A stretch of 64,000 nucleotides of DNA from positions 46,672-110,671 of the forward strand of contig JAPLSO010000016.1 of assembly GCA_026398595.1 (NCBI GenBank), read 5' to 3'. Source of the stretch: Spirochaetota bacterium (lineage in GTDB: Bacteria > Spirochaetota > Spirochaetia > Treponematales > Rectinemataceae). The notes below the pieces were generated by a model, which was given only the letters and a program-made list of their open reading frames with translations, was not told the DNA's origin and did not search any database. Position 1 is the first letter of the stretch, and each line of letters opens with the position of its first letter. Both the position numbers and the translations under genes were made by a program. Positions 21,030 to 31,464 of the stretch are shown here, in pieces.

Positions 21030-21055
21030 GGCTGCCTGAGAGGGCGGCCATTTTT
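21030..21055 (+). terminator. Rho-independent terminator after pgk
   Basis: ggctgcc-tgagag-ggcggcc-a-ttttt. Confidence 0.65.
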
Positions 21056-21168
21056 CTGCCGGGACAACCCGAGAGAGTCGACTTTACTATTTCTCGGGCT
21101 TTGCGATAGTATGGAGCTGTTGTACGGGTCCTCTTAAGGCCCCAGGTTTCAGTAAACGAGGTATTTCA

Positions 21169-21918
21169 ATGCGCTTGTATTACATCGCGGGCAACTGGAA
21201 AATGCACAAGACGGTCAATGAATCGGTGGCCCTGGCCCGGGAACTCGCCGCAAGGCTCTCGTGCTGCAAGGAGAAGGTCATGATAGCCCCGGCCTTCACC
21301 GCGCTCTCCGAGGTGGCCAAGGTTATCGAAGGCACGAATATCCTCCTGGGCGCCCAGAACATGGGCCCCGAGGAACAGGGAGCACACACGGGCGAGGTTT
21401 CGGTGCTGATGCTCAAGGACCTGGGCGTCAAGGTCGTCATCCTGGGGCATTCCGAGCGCAGGCATACCTACCTCGAGTCCGACGCCCTCATCAACAGGAA
21501 GGTCAGGCTCGCCTTGGCCCAAAGCCTGGAAGTCATCCTTTGCGTGGGTGAAACCCTCGAGGAGCGGGAGGGCGGCCGGCTCGAGAAGGTGATCGACACC
21601 CAGCTTTGCGAGGGATTAGCCGGCGTCGACGGCGCCGCGTTGGACAGGGTGACAATAGCGTATGAACCTGTCTGGGCTATCGGCACGGGCAAGACGGCTA
21701 CCCCCGAGGACGCGGACGCTGTCCATGCCTACTGCCGGAAGGTTGTCGCGGCTCTCTACGGCGAACAAAAAGCCAAGGCCATGATCATCCAGTACGGCGG
21801 TTCGGTGAAGGCCGACAATGCCGCTGCCCTGATGGCCAAGCCGAATATCGATGGGGCTCTCGTGGGCGGGGCGAGCCTCAAGGCCGAGAGCTTTGTTCCG
21901 ATTGCGATGTTCCGCTGA
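21169..21918 (+). CDS. tpiA: Triosephosphate isomerase
   Basis: GNWKMHKT, ILGHSERR, AYEPVWAIGTGKTATPEDA. Confidence 0.97.
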   Translation: MRLYYIAGNWKMHKTVNESVALARELAARLSCCKEKVMIAPAFTALSEVAKVIEGTNILLGAQNMGPEEQGAHTGEVSVLMLKDLGVKVVILGHSERRHTYLESDALINRKVRLALAQSLEVILCVGETLEEREGGRLEKVIDTQLCEGLAGVDGAALDRVTIAYEPVWAIGTGKTATPEDADAVHAYCRKVVAALYGEQKAKAMIIQYGGSVKADNAAALMAKPNIDGALVGGASLKAESFVPIAMFR

Positions 21919-22028
21919 GTCTGTCCGGTAGTCGGGCCTTGCACAATCGAGGCCCGTTCGTGTAATATCATGGACTGCGCACGCAAGGCGCCGTATCGCG
22001 ATAATTCTGCCCTTTTGGAGTGGTTGCC

Positions 22029-22421
22029 ATGGGTTTTTTCGCCATTTTGCTCCTGGTGCTCTTTGTGCTGGTTTGTCTCCTTCTGATTTTTCTCGTCATC
22101 ATCCAGGATGAGGACTCGGATTCCATCGGTGGTATCTTCGCCGGTGGTTCGGCGAGCGCCTTCGGTTCGCGGTCGTCCAATGTCGTCATCAAGATTACTT
22201 ACATTCTTGGGGCCTTATTCTTCGTCACGGCCTTTACCCTCGCCGTCACCAACAAGTCCTCGACGGGCAACGTAGTCTCGGCTGCCGCCCAGAAGAATCA
22301 GCAGACTACCAACACAGAATGGTGGAAGGGCGATCAGACCAGTACGACGACCGTGGCTGGCCAAACGACCCCGACCACCGTGGTGACGACGACTACGACG
22401 GCACCGACGCAGAAGAAATAG
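22029..22421 (+). CDS. secG: Preprotein translocase subunit SecG with Thr-rich C-terminal tail
   Basis: LLIFLVIIQDEDSDSIGGIFAGGSASAFGSRSSNVVIKITYILGALFFVTAFTLA. Confidence 0.85.
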   Translation: MGFFAILLLVLFVLVCLLLIFLVIIQDEDSDSIGGIFAGGSASAFGSRSSNVVIKITYILGALFFVTAFTLAVTNKSSTGNVVSAAAQKNQQTTNTEWWKGDQTSTTTVAGQTTPTTVVTTTTTAPTQKK

Positions 22422-22479
22422 CGAGCCTGGGCAAGCGGTCCTTCTTCTTTCCGCCTATACCCGAGGTGGGAGAGTATCT

Positions 22480-22956
22480 ATGATTCTTCAAAAAGTCTTC
22501 GGACCTTCGACAATAAAGATTGGACTCGAAAGCGAAAATAAGGAAGAACTGTTCGAAGAACTCGTCGACCACCTGTCCAAGACCTTTCCCGCAGGCACCC
22601 GCTTTCCCAGGGCCGAGGTCATCCAGGCCCTGGAGGCCAGGGAAGCCAAAATGTCCACGGGGATAGTTAAAGGCATAGCCCTGCCCCACGCGAAGGTGGA
22701 GGGCATAGCATGCCTCAAAGGCGTTCTGGGCATATCCCGAAGCGGCATTGACTATGATTCCCTTGATGGACATCCCGTCTATCTCGTCTTCATGCTCCTT
22801 GCCCCTCTGGGCGGATCGGAGTTCCATCTGCAAGCTCTGCAGCGCCTGGCTCTCCTTATCGCGGACAAGGAGTTTGTGCAGAGACTTTCGACGGCCTCGA
22901 GCCCCGAAGAAGCTCAAGCCGTGCTCGCGGAGTTCGAGAAGAACGAGGATGCCTAA
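22480..22956 (+). CDS. PTS EIIA (fructose/PtsN-type) domain protein
   Basis: REAKMSTGIVKGIALPHAKVEGI...LVFMLLAPLGGSEFHLQALQRLALLI. Confidence 0.8.
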   Translation: MILQKVFGPSTIKIGLESENKEELFEELVDHLSKTFPAGTRFPRAEVIQALEAREAKMSTGIVKGIALPHAKVEGIACLKGVLGISRSGIDYDSLDGHPVYLVFMLLAPLGGSEFHLQALQRLALLIADKEFVQRLSTASSPEEAQAVLAEFEKNEDA

Positions 22957-23022
22957 TAAACCTGGACCTGTGGGGAAGGGTTGCATCGAGACCGTACCCG
23001 AGCGTACGGGAAGAAGGTGAGC

Positions 23023-23331
23023 GTGAATTCGCTCAACGGTTTGGATAGACTGCTTGAGGCCGAGAAAAGAGCCTCCGGACTGCTGCATGACGCCGAGATC
23101 GAAGCCAGTCTTGTGATTGGACAAGCTCAGGGCGAGGCGAAAAAGGCAGAGAAGAAGGCCTTGGCCGATTCGCGCGCCATCCTCGAGAAGGAATCGGCCC
23201 TGACCGAAACACAGGCCGAGGCTGCCCTTAAGTCCGAACTTGAGGCCTACAGGCAAGGACTCGAAGCCCTGCCCCGTGACGAAGCGGCCTTTGGGCGCCT
23301 CTGCGCCTCGATTCTCTTCCCCGGGAACTGA
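23023..23331 (+). CDS. V-type ATPase G/H-like stalk subunit
   Basis: Short coiled-coil Ala/Glu/Lys protein at the head of the V-ATPase operon; GTG start with SD. Confidence 0.55.
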   Translation: MNSLNGLDRLLEAEKRASGLLHDAEIEASLVIGQAQGEAKKAEKKALADSRAILEKESALTETQAEAALKSELEAYRQGLEALPRDEAAFGRLCASILFPGN

Positions 23332-23332
23332 A

Positions 23333-24331
23333 ATGGCCGATTCCTCGGAGATTGCTTACCTCTACGCGCGGATCTGCGGCGCCTTTTCGAACATGAACCT
23401 CGCGGGGAAGGGGGCTGATCTGGCGCGCGACGCCACCATCGCCTCACTCTGGGAGTTGTACTTCCATAGCGAACTGCCCAACAAACCGGAACCCTGGCTT
23501 TACGCCGAACTCGAACGTAAGGTCATCGCCAAATCCATATACGAATTCGTGGAACGCGCATCGCCGTTCATCGAGTCCAACGCCTTCGTCCAGGCCCTTG
23601 TGTCCAAATACGAGTACTCGATAGTGAAATGGATGCTCTATGTCTTGGCATCTTCGAAACCAAAGCCCGAGGAGCTTTCCTTCTCCAACCCCCTCATCGA
23701 CCGCATCGTCGCCAACTGGCCGCGGCTTGAGGACATGTTCGGTGGCACCGTCTATTCCTGGATCAACCCCGAGGCTCTCGCCGATCTGGGAGCAGCCCAG
23801 AACCGCCTGGACCGGCAATACTACGCTGCCCTCTGGGATAAAACCTCATCCCTGCCCTCGAAATGGAAGGGCGGCATCCTCTCCCTCCTGCTCAAGGAGA
23901 TGACCTTGCAGAACCTCATCTGGGCCTTGCGCCTGCGACGCTATTACGGATACTCGAAGGAGCAGGTTCTTCCCCTCCTCATCACGATAAAAGGTCGGGA
24001 CGTGACGGGAATGGCCATCCGCAGTTTCGAGCTGGACATCGACAACATCGAGGCAGCGGCCTCCTGGCCTGAGCGCTGGCTTCTCGCCGGACAGCGGGGA
24101 CGGCAACTCGACCTGCCCGCTCTCGAAGTGCGGGTGCTCGGCGAAATGTTCTCCATGATGCGGAAGGCCCTCCACCTTTTCCCGGGGGGATATACGCCAC
24201 TGTACTGCTATTTCAAGTTCCTCGACACGGAACTGTCCACCGTTCTCGGCATCATCGAGGGTTTGCGGCTCAAGGTTCCTTCCGAGGAAAAAGAGCAGCT
24301 CGCCTGGGCCTTCGCCGGGGAGAGCGCATGA
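23333..24331 (+). CDS. V-type ATPase subunit C/d-like (AC39 family)
   Basis: Position in operon; helical AC39-like sequence MADSSEIAYLYARICGAFSNMNLAGKG...NLIWALRLRRYYGYSKEQ. Confidence 0.75.
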   Translation: MADSSEIAYLYARICGAFSNMNLAGKGADLARDATIASLWELYFHSELPNKPEPWLYAELERKVIAKSIYEFVERASPFIESNAFVQALVSKYEYSIVKWMLYVLASSKPKPEELSFSNPLIDRIVANWPRLEDMFGGTVYSWINPEALADLGAAQNRLDRQYYAALWDKTSSLPSKWKGGILSLLLKEMTLQNLIWALRLRRYYGYSKEQVLPLLITIKGRDVTGMAIRSFELDIDNIEAAASWPERWLLAGQRGRQLDLPALEVRVLGEMFSMMRKALHLFPGGYTPLYCYFKFLDTELSTVLGIIEGLRLKVPSEEKEQLAWAFAGESA

Positions 24332-26346
24332 GCGCGACAACCATGCGGAGGATGGAGATACTCCTCCTTAAATCCGACATCGACGAGGTGCTCCGCTGCC
24401 TTTCGTCCCTCGGCTGTTTCCAGATCATCTACCCCGAGGAGCCTGCAATTAAGGCCGCCAGGCCGCGAGGCCAGACTTCCGAGGCCGGTATAGCCGAGTC
24501 CGAGCGCCTGGACACAGCCCTTTCACGACTGGGAAAACTGGGGAGCTGCCTGGGCCTCCACGCCGACAATGTGGAGCTCTCCGAAGCTCATCTTCCCGAC
24601 GAGGCCCTCTTCTCCCGTATGGACGAACTCTATGCCTTCTGCTCGAAGGCCGAGGACGAGGAGAGATCCCTACGCCTCAGGCTCGGGGAACTCGAGGAAT
24701 CGTTGCGCGAGACCAGGGCTTTCGTCCAGCTGGGCATGCCCTTCGAGGACATCGACAAGCTCTCCTTCGTCACGATGCGTATAGGCACCGTCGATCCGCA
24801 AATCCTGCCGGCCTTGGAAAACGCCCTCGAGGGCAGGGCCGTCATCATACCCACGGACGACAAGGGATCCATCCTCGCCGTCGGCTCGAAACGGGGCCGC
24901 TTCGCCCTGGATACCGAGCTTTCGAAAGCCGGATTTTCCCGGATGGAACTGCCCGCAACCTACTCTGGTGTTCCAGCCGAGGCGATTTCCTCCCTGGAAA
25001 AGGCCTATACCGAGACCCAGGATTCCCTCGCCGAAGTCGCGGTTCGCAAGGCGGAAAAGACTGAGGAACTCTCCGCATCCTGGTCGGCCATATCCTCGTC
25101 CATGAGGCTGGGAAAGGCCCTCAAGCGGGTAGAAAAGCGCCTGGAAGGGACAGAATGGGCCTTCAGGCTCTCGGGCTGGGTCCCCGCGGCTGACTCGCGC
25201 CGGGTTGTTAGCGCTCTTTCGGCCCTCCTTGGGGAGAGGGCTGCCATACGGATCTTCGACCCGGAGGATGAGGAAACCGCGGAGGAGAAGGACAATGCGA
25301 AGGTCCCCGTCCTCCTCAAACAGAACAGCCTTGTCTCGGCTTTCAGCGGTATAGTCCTCTCCTACGGCACGCCCCTGTATGGCGATGTCGATCCGACGCC
25401 TTTCGTCGCCTTCTTCTTCACCCTTCTTTTCTCGATCATGTTTGGGGACCTGGGCCAGGGCGCTGTCATTCTCCTCATCGGCATCCTCGCTTCAAGGGCG
25501 ACAAAAGGTCTGCTGGGCAGGTACAGGCAGTACGGACCAGCCTTCATGGCGGCGGGCATGGGCGCGATGTTCATGGGCCTCCTCGTGGGATCCTGCTTTT
25601 CGGACGAATACATCCTCGCTCCCGTGGAGCGTTTCCTCACGGGACTCATTCTAGGCAGTCCCAAGGATCGATTCCTCGATATCATGCCTCAGGACAGTCT
25701 GTCCTCGATGTTCTATTTCTTCGGCTTCACCGTAGGAATCGGCATCCTTATCAACTCAACAGGCCTCGTTATCAACATGATCAACCTTATCAGGCGGGGG
25801 AAGAAAGGAAAGGCCATCTTCTCGAAGACCGGACTTTCCGGAGCCCTTCTCTTCTGGTGGGCCATCGGCATGGGGGTGAGGGCGATACTCGGGAGCAGAC
25901 TAGGCTGGTGGGATGCCCTTGGTCTGGGTATACCTCTTGTGGCCCTTTTCTTCGCCGATCCCCTCGCCAGGCTGATCGACGGGAAGGAAGCGGGGGATGA
26001 AAGGCCCAGCCTGATCGACATCCTCGTCGGCGGAATCGTCGAGATCATCGAAGCCTTCTCCTACTATGCCTCGAACACGATGAGCTTCCTGAGGGTGGGC
26101 GCGTTCGCCCTCGCCCATGGCGTCCTCTCCTTCGTCGTCTTCACGATGGGAGAACTCGTGCGTTCGAGAGCCCCGGGCGGCATATTCTTCGAAATCCTCA
26201 TCTTCCTGATCGGAAACATCGTCATTCTTGTGCTGGAGGGTCTCATCGTCACTATTCAGGTGATACGTCTCCAGTACTACGAGTTCTTTTCCAAATTTTT
26301 CACGCAGACCGGCAAAGCCTTCGAACCCATGCGCTTCGAGCCTTGA
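24328..26346 (+). CDS. V-type ATP synthase subunit I (a subunit)
   Basis: YGTPLYGDVDPTPFVAFFFTLLFSIMFGDLGQGAVILLIG ... FSYYASNTMSFLRVGAFALAHGVLS ... LQYYEFFSKFFTQTGKAFEPMRF. Confidence 0.93.
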   Translation: MSATTMRRMEILLLKSDIDEVLRCLSSLGCFQIIYPEEPAIKAARPRGQTSEAGIAESERLDTALSRLGKLGSCLGLHADNVELSEAHLPDEALFSRMDELYAFCSKAEDEERSLRLRLGELEESLRETRAFVQLGMPFEDIDKLSFVTMRIGTVDPQILPALENALEGRAVIIPTDDKGSILAVGSKRGRFALDTELSKAGFSRMELPATYSGVPAEAISSLEKAYTETQDSLAEVAVRKAEKTEELSASWSAISSSMRLGKALKRVEKRLEGTEWAFRLSGWVPAADSRRVVSALSALLGERAAIRIFDPEDEETAEEKDNAKVPVLLKQNSLVSAFSGIVLSYGTPLYGDVDPTPFVAFFFTLLFSIMFGDLGQGAVILLIGILASRATKGLLGRYRQYGPAFMAAGMGAMFMGLLVGSCFSDEYILAPVERFLTGLILGSPKDRFLDIMPQDSLSSMFYFFGFTVGIGILINSTGLVINMINLIRRGKKGKAIFSKTGLSGALLFWWAIGMGVRAILGSRLGWWDALGLGIPLVALFFADPLARLIDGKEAGDERPSLIDILVGGIVEIIEAFSYYASNTMSFLRVGAFALAHGVLSFVVFTMGELVRSRAPGGIFFEILIFLIGNIVILVLEGLIVTIQVIRLQYYEFFSKFFTQTGKAFEPMRFEP

Positions 26347-26400
26347 CCGGTTTCAGAATATGAGAAGCGTTGAACATTGACGAGCACAAAGGAGTCCTGT

Positions 26401-26703
26401 ATGAAGAAGAAAATCGCGGCCACGGCCCTCGCCCTGCTTTCCACGGCCTCGGCCTTCGCCCAGACGGTGGGCGCCGCCCCTGCGGCGGTTTCCTCCTCGC
26501 CATGGAAGTATATCGGTGCGGCGATTGCCGTCAGCGTCGCCTGCATCGCGGGCGGCATGGCTGTAGCCAGGATTGGAGCGGCGGCTATGGGTGCCATGGC
26601 CGAGAAGCCCGAGCTTTCGGGCAAGGCTCTTCCCTATGTCGGACTGGCTGAAGGCATCTGCCTCTGGGGCTTCCTTGTCGCCCTGCTGATTCTCCTGCTT
26701 TAG
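26401..26703 (+). CDS. V-type ATP synthase subunit K (proteolipid c)
   Basis: KYIGAAIAVSVACIAGGMAVARIGAAAMGAMAEKPE...GLAEGICLWGFLVALLIL. Confidence 0.88.
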   Translation: MKKKIAATALALLSTASAFAQTVGAAPAAVSSSPWKYIGAAIAVSVACIAGGMAVARIGAAAMGAMAEKPELSGKALPYVGLAEGICLWGFLVALLILLL

Positions 26704-26717
26704 AAAGCGAAAGGCCT

Positions 26718-27032
26718 ATGACCGAGATCTACGTCATCGCCGAGGAGGAGCTCGTCATCGCGTTTAGGATGATCGGGCTCGAAGGTGTGGCGGTGTCGGG
26801 GCGTGAAGAGGCTGTCGCTGCCTTCAGGGCGGCTGTCGATCCCTCCTCGGGCTGCAAGATGCTCATCCTTTCGGAAGAGATCGGGGACGCCCTAGGAGCG
26901 GAACTGGTTCAGTGGCAGCTTTCTGGCAACTATCCCCTCGTGGTGGATATTCCCCCGCTGTCGGGTTCGCCGGCCGGACACAAGTCCCTCGTCGACGCGG
27001 TTCGCCAGGCCATAGGCATCAAGATTCAATGA
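26718..27032 (+). CDS. V-type ATP synthase subunit F
   Basis: IAEEELVIAFRMIGLEGVAV...ILSEEIGDAL; operon position. Confidence 0.8.
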   Translation: MTEIYVIAEEELVIAFRMIGLEGVAVSGREEAVAAFRAAVDPSSGCKMLILSEEIGDALGAELVQWQLSGNYPLVVDIPPLSGSPAGHKSLVDAVRQAIGIKIQ

Positions 27033-27045
27033 GGCGGCGTTAAGC

Positions 27046-27675
27046 ATGGAAGAGATACGTGGAACCGAGGCGCTCGAACGTGAAATCCTGGACGATTCGG
27101 CCAGGAAAGCTGAGCGCGCGGCGAAGAAGGCCAGAGAAGAAGCCGAACGGATCGGGCGCAAATCCGAGGGCGATCTCGCGGCCAAGATAGGCGAGATGGA
27201 GAAAAAGTATCACAAGAAGATGGCAGAGGCCCAGGCAGAGCGGATCTCTCGGCTGCCTCTGGAGAAGACCCGCCTCAAGGCCGCCTTCGTCGATCGTGCT
27301 CTCCGCGAAGCCAGCGCCGCGTATTTAGCCGGACTGGACGATTCTACCCTGGGGGCCTGGTGCTCCACCGAACTGGCGCTCCGGGCACGGCTTTTCTTGG
27401 GCGCGAAAGTGGAGCTGCGCCACAGAGGCGTGGCCTTTTCCAGCCTCAAAGAAATGGAAACGACCCTTGCGGGATCCGCCGAGCTGAAGCTTGTCGCCGA
27501 TCCGAGCCTTCAGCGGCGCGGCGTGGTCGTGGCCGAGGGGGAGGGGAAGCTCCTCGTCACCCTCACCGAAGCCCAGATGGAGGGAATCCTTCTCGAAGGC
27601 AAACGGGGAGAACTTGCTTCCGCACTCCTGCCGACTGCTCTTAACAGGGCTTCAGTGGAGGGCCAAACGCGATGA
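27046..27675 (+). CDS. V-type ATP synthase subunit E
   Basis: Charged coiled-coil N-terminus; operon position between F and A. Confidence 0.75.
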   Translation: MEEIRGTEALEREILDDSARKAERAAKKAREEAERIGRKSEGDLAAKIGEMEKKYHKKMAEAQAERISRLPLEKTRLKAAFVDRALREASAAYLAGLDDSTLGAWCSTELALRARLFLGAKVELRHRGVAFSSLKEMETTLAGSAELKLVADPSLQRRGVVVAEGEGKLLVTLTEAQMEGILLEGKRGELASALLPTALNRASVEGQTR

Positions 27676-29435
27676 GGACAGGAACCATAACCCGTGTTTC
27701 AGGTCCTATCATCACCGTGAAGGGAATGAAGGGCGCCGGTCTCTACGACGTGGTGAAGGTCGGGGAAGTCGGCCTCATCGGCGAGATCATCCGCCTCGAG
27801 GGCGAGCTCGCTACGGTGCAGATCTACGAGGACAACACCCTCATGAGGACTGGGGAGCCGGCGGTTTGCCAAGGCTCGCCGCTCTCGGTCGAACTCGGGC
27901 CTGGTTTGATAGGTTCCATCTACGATGGCATCCAGCGACCTCTGCCGGCCCTGAAGGCCCTTTCGGGACCCATGCTCGCTCCCGGCGTGGCTGGCAAGGC
28001 TCTTGATCCAGACAAGCTCTGGCATTTCAAGCCGGCCCTTAAAGCGGGGGACCCCGTCGGCCCGGGCATCTTCTACGGAGAGATCAGGGAGACCCAGTCC
28101 ATCCTCCACCGTCTTGTCCTCGACGCGGCGACGCCCAAGGGCAGAGCCGCCTGGGTGGAGACCGAGGGCGACTACGACATCTCCCACTCCCTCGTCCGCA
28201 CGGAAGCTGGTGCCGAATACAAGGCTTCCTCGCGATGGCCCGTGCGCCTGCCGAGGGCCTGTGGCGCCAAACAGGTGCCCTCGAAGCCCCTCGTGACGGG
28301 TCAGAGGATCATCGACATCCTGTTTCCGATAGCGAAGGGCGGCTGCGCCGCCATTCCCGGCGGCTTTGGTACCGGCAAGACCATGACCCAGCATGCCATA
28401 GCCAAGTGGTGCGACGCCGACCTCATCGTCTACATCGGTTGCGGCGAACGCGGAAATGAGATGACCGACGTCCTCACCGAGTTTCCCAGCCTCATTGATC
28501 CCAAGACGGGAAGGTCCCTCATGGAGCGGACCATCCTCATCGCCAACACCTCCAACATGCCGGTCGCGGCGAGGGAAGTCTCGATCTATACAGGAATCAC
28601 CATAGCCGAGTACTACCGCGACATGGGCTACGATGTCGCGGTCATGGCCGACTCCACCTCGCGCTGGGCCGAGGCTCTGCGCGAACTCTCCGGCCGTCTC
28701 GAGGAGATGCCGGCCGAGGAAGGATTTCCAGCCTACCTGCCAGCCCGCCTCGCGGAGTTCTACGAACGTGGAGGCATGGTGAGGACCCTGGAGGGAAAGG
28801 GCGGCTCGGTGACCATTATCGGGGCCGTGTCGCCTGCGGGCGGCGACTTCTCCGAACCTGTTACCCAGCATACACGGAGATTCGTACGCTGCTTCTGGGC
28901 CCTTGACCGCGACCTGGCTAACGCTCGCCACTATCCGGCCATATCCTGGAACGACTCCTACTCCGAGTATGTCGACGACCTCGTCCGGTTCTGGGACGGC
29001 GTCGATCCGGCGTGGAATTCACTGCGGATCGCGGCTATGGACATCCTCAAGCGCGAGCGCAAACTGGCCGAGATCGTCCGCCTCATCGGCCCCGACGCCC
29101 TCCCCGATGAACAGCGCCTCGTCCTCCTGACCGCCGAGCTGATCAAGATGGGCTTCCTCCAGCAGAGTAGCTTCGACAAGGTTGACATGTACTGTTCGCC
29201 CGAACGCCAGGTCCTTATCCTCCAGTGCATTCTCACTTTCCACAGGGAGGCCGAGGCTGCCATGAAGGCGGGCCTGCCCCTCCCCAAGATCACTTCGATG
29301 CCCATCCGAAGTGAGATCGTCAGGCTCAAGAGCTCCCTACACAACGACGAGACCGCCTCAGGGCAGGAAATATTGGACCGCATACGTCGTTCCTTCGCCG
29401 AAGCCGGCGTCGGGACCGAGGGGGCCGCATCATGA
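27672..29435 (+). CDS. atpA: V-type ATP synthase subunit A (catalytic)
   Basis: [54 protein letters not shown]. Confidence 0.96.
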   Translation: MRTGTITRVSGPIITVKGMKGAGLYDVVKVGEVGLIGEIIRLEGELATVQIYEDNTLMRTGEPAVCQGSPLSVELGPGLIGSIYDGIQRPLPALKALSGPMLAPGVAGKALDPDKLWHFKPALKAGDPVGPGIFYGEIRETQSILHRLVLDAATPKGRAAWVETEGDYDISHSLVRTEAGAEYKASSRWPVRLPRACGAKQVPSKPLVTGQRIIDILFPIAKGGCAAIPGGFGTGKTMTQHAIAKWCDADLIVYIGCGERGNEMTDVLTEFPSLIDPKTGRSLMERTILIANTSNMPVAAREVSIYTGITIAEYYRDMGYDVAVMADSTSRWAEALRELSGRLEEMPAEEGFPAYLPARLAEFYERGGMVRTLEGKGGSVTIIGAVSPAGGDFSEPVTQHTRRFVRCFWALDRDLANARHYPAISWNDSYSEYVDDLVRFWDGVDPAWNSLRIAAMDILKRERKLAEIVRLIGPDALPDEQRLVLLTAELIKMGFLQQSSFDKVDMYCSPERQVLILQCILTFHREAEAAMKAGLPLPKITSMPIRSEIVRLKSSLHNDETASGQEILDRIRRSFAEAGVGTEGAAS

Positions 29436-30817
29436 TCGGCACTGAATACCGGGGCCTTTCGAAAGCTGATGGCCCCATCGTCGTCGCGGCCAAGACCGAG
29501 GACGTGGGCTTCGCCGAACTCGTGCGCGTACGCGACCGCTTCGGCGCGCTCAGGCTGGGAAAGGTTGTGGATCTCTCGGAAAAAGCCGTCGCCATCCAGC
29601 TCTTTGCCGACAATTCCGGCATCTCCCTCGACGATGCGTGGGTCGAGTACCTGGGCAAACCTCTCGAGTTCAGGGTTGGGACAGACATCGTGGGAAGGAT
29701 CTTCAACGGTCTGGGCGATCCTATCGATGGTTATCCGGCGATAGCGAGCTCTGACTTGCGCGACATCAACGGCCGCCCCATCAATCCTAGCGCCCGCGTC
29801 TACCCCCGCGACTTCATCCAGACAGGGATATCGGCCATAGATGGGATGAACACCTTGATACGCGGCCAGAAGCTGCCCATCTTCTCGGGGAACGGTCTTC
29901 CCCACAACAGACTGGCGGCCCAGATCATCCGCCAGGCCAAGGTGAGGAGCGCGGACGCGCCCTTCGCCATCGTCTTCGCGGGCATGGGCATCAAGTATGA
30001 CGTCGCCCGATTCTTCACCGATTCTTTCGAACGCTCGGGTGTCCTGTCGCGCGTTGTCATGTTCCTCTCCCTGGCCGACAGTTCTTCTATCGAGCGCCTC
30101 GTCACGCCCAGATGCGCCTTAACCGCGGCCGAATACCTCGCTTACGAGATGGGTATGCACGTCCTCGTCGTCCTCACCGACATGACTAACTACTGCGAAG
30201 CCCTGCGTGAAGTATCGGCGGCGCGGAACGAGGTGCCGTCGCGGAAGGGCTACCCAGGTTACCTATATTCCGATCTGGCCTCGCTCTACGAGCGCGCTGG
30301 GCGCATTGAGGGCTCTGTCGGCTCCATCACCCAGCTACCCATCCTCTCCATGCCCAACGACGATATATCCCATCCGATTCCCGACCTGACGGGATACATC
30401 ACCGAGGGTCAGATAGTCCTGGAACGCGAACTCTCCCAGCGGGGGGTCTATCCACCCATCGCCGGACTTCCATCCCTCTCACGCCTCATGAAGGACGGGA
30501 TCGGAGAGGGCATGACGCGGGAAGACCACCGCGACCTTTCCTCCCAGCTTTTCTCCGCCTACGCCTACGTGCGTTCGGTGCGCGACCTGGCGGCCATTAT
30601 CGGCGAGGAGGAGCTCTCGGAGCGCGACAGGCTCTACCTCCGCTTCGGCGACAGGTTCGAGGGCGAATTTCTCGCCCAGGGGGAATTCGAGGACAGGAGC
30701 GTGGAGACGACCCTCGATCTTGGATGGAAGATGCTGGGCCTCCTGCCTAGGGAGGAACTCCTGCGACTTCCCCTCGCCCTCATCGACAAATATCTTCCCG
30801 AACGGGCCGAAGGGTAG
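29432..30817 (+). CDS. atpB: V-type ATP synthase subunit B
   Basis: [71 protein letters not shown]. Confidence 0.96.
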   Translation: MIGTEYRGLSKADGPIVVAAKTEDVGFAELVRVRDRFGALRLGKVVDLSEKAVAIQLFADNSGISLDDAWVEYLGKPLEFRVGTDIVGRIFNGLGDPIDGYPAIASSDLRDINGRPINPSARVYPRDFIQTGISAIDGMNTLIRGQKLPIFSGNGLPHNRLAAQIIRQAKVRSADAPFAIVFAGMGIKYDVARFFTDSFERSGVLSRVVMFLSLADSSSIERLVTPRCALTAAEYLAYEMGMHVLVVLTDMTNYCEALREVSAARNEVPSRKGYPGYLYSDLASLYERAGRIEGSVGSITQLPILSMPNDDISHPIPDLTGYITEGQIVLERELSQRGVYPPIAGLPSLSRLMKDGIGEGMTREDHRDLSSQLFSAYAYVRSVRDLAAIIGEEELSERDRLYLRFGDRFEGEFLAQGEFEDRSVETTLDLGWKMLGLLPREELLRLPLALIDKYLPERAEG

Positions 30818-30831
30818 GGGGGCTTGGATCC

Positions 30832-31464
30832 ATGGCTAATGCTTATCCAGCGCCGACGAAGACCAATCTCATTGCCGAGAAGCGGAACCTCTCATTGGCC
30901 CTCCAGGGCTATGACCTCCTCGAAAAGAAACGCGAGATCCTCGTCATAGAGCTTCTCAAGCGCATGGACGAACTCGATCTCCTCGAAAGGGACATTCACG
31001 AGCTCACGGACAAGGCCTACGCCCACCTGAGGCGGACCCTTCTGGCCGTGGGCCGGGAACGAGTCCTCGCCCTATCCTTCAAACCCGTGCGCTCCATAAG
31101 TCTCGAGACAGGACGTGTCGAGGTCAGCGGGATGTCCCTTCCTACCCTCGTTGCCCACGAGGGCGCACCCGAGCTGAACTATTCTTTCATGAATTCGTTT
31201 GCCGTTTCCGACGAAACCGTGGTAGAGTTCTCCGAGTTACTCCAGAAACTCGCTTCGGCCGCCGGACTTCGCTCAATCGTGTGGAGACTGGCGCGCGAGG
31301 TGAAGAAGACCCAGCGCCGCGTCAACGCGTTGGACAAGATGGTGATTCCCCGTTCCGGAGATATCGTGAAGTTCATTGAATTGACCCTCGACGAGAGGGA
31401 GCGCGAATCTCTCTTCGCAATAAAACTCCTTAAGCGCCGCGCGGCGGAGCGTGAAAACCTATGA
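30832..31464 (+). CDS. atpD: V-type ATP synthase subunit D
   Basis: APTKTNLIAEKRNLSLALQGYDLLEKKREILVIEL ... RVNALDKMVIPR. Confidence 0.92.
   Translation: MANAYPAPTKTNLIAEKRNLSLALQGYDLLEKKREILVIELLKRMDELDLLERDIHELTDKAYAHLRRTLLAVGRERVLALSFKPVRSISLETGRVEVSGMSLPTLVAHEGAPELNYSFMNSFAVSDETVVEFSELLQKLASAAGLRSIVWRLAREVKKTQRRVNALDKMVIPRSGDIVKFIELTLDERERESLFAIKLLKRRAAERENL

Noticed and set aside
21068-21098. cccgaga/tctcggg inverted repeat upstream of tpiA
   Set aside because: 7-bp arms with a 17-nt loop and no T-tract; not distinguishable from chance
27699-28931. 410-aa minus-strand ORF opposite V-ATPase subunit A
   Set aside because: GC-rich antisense artefact; the + strand encodes an unmistakable ATPase
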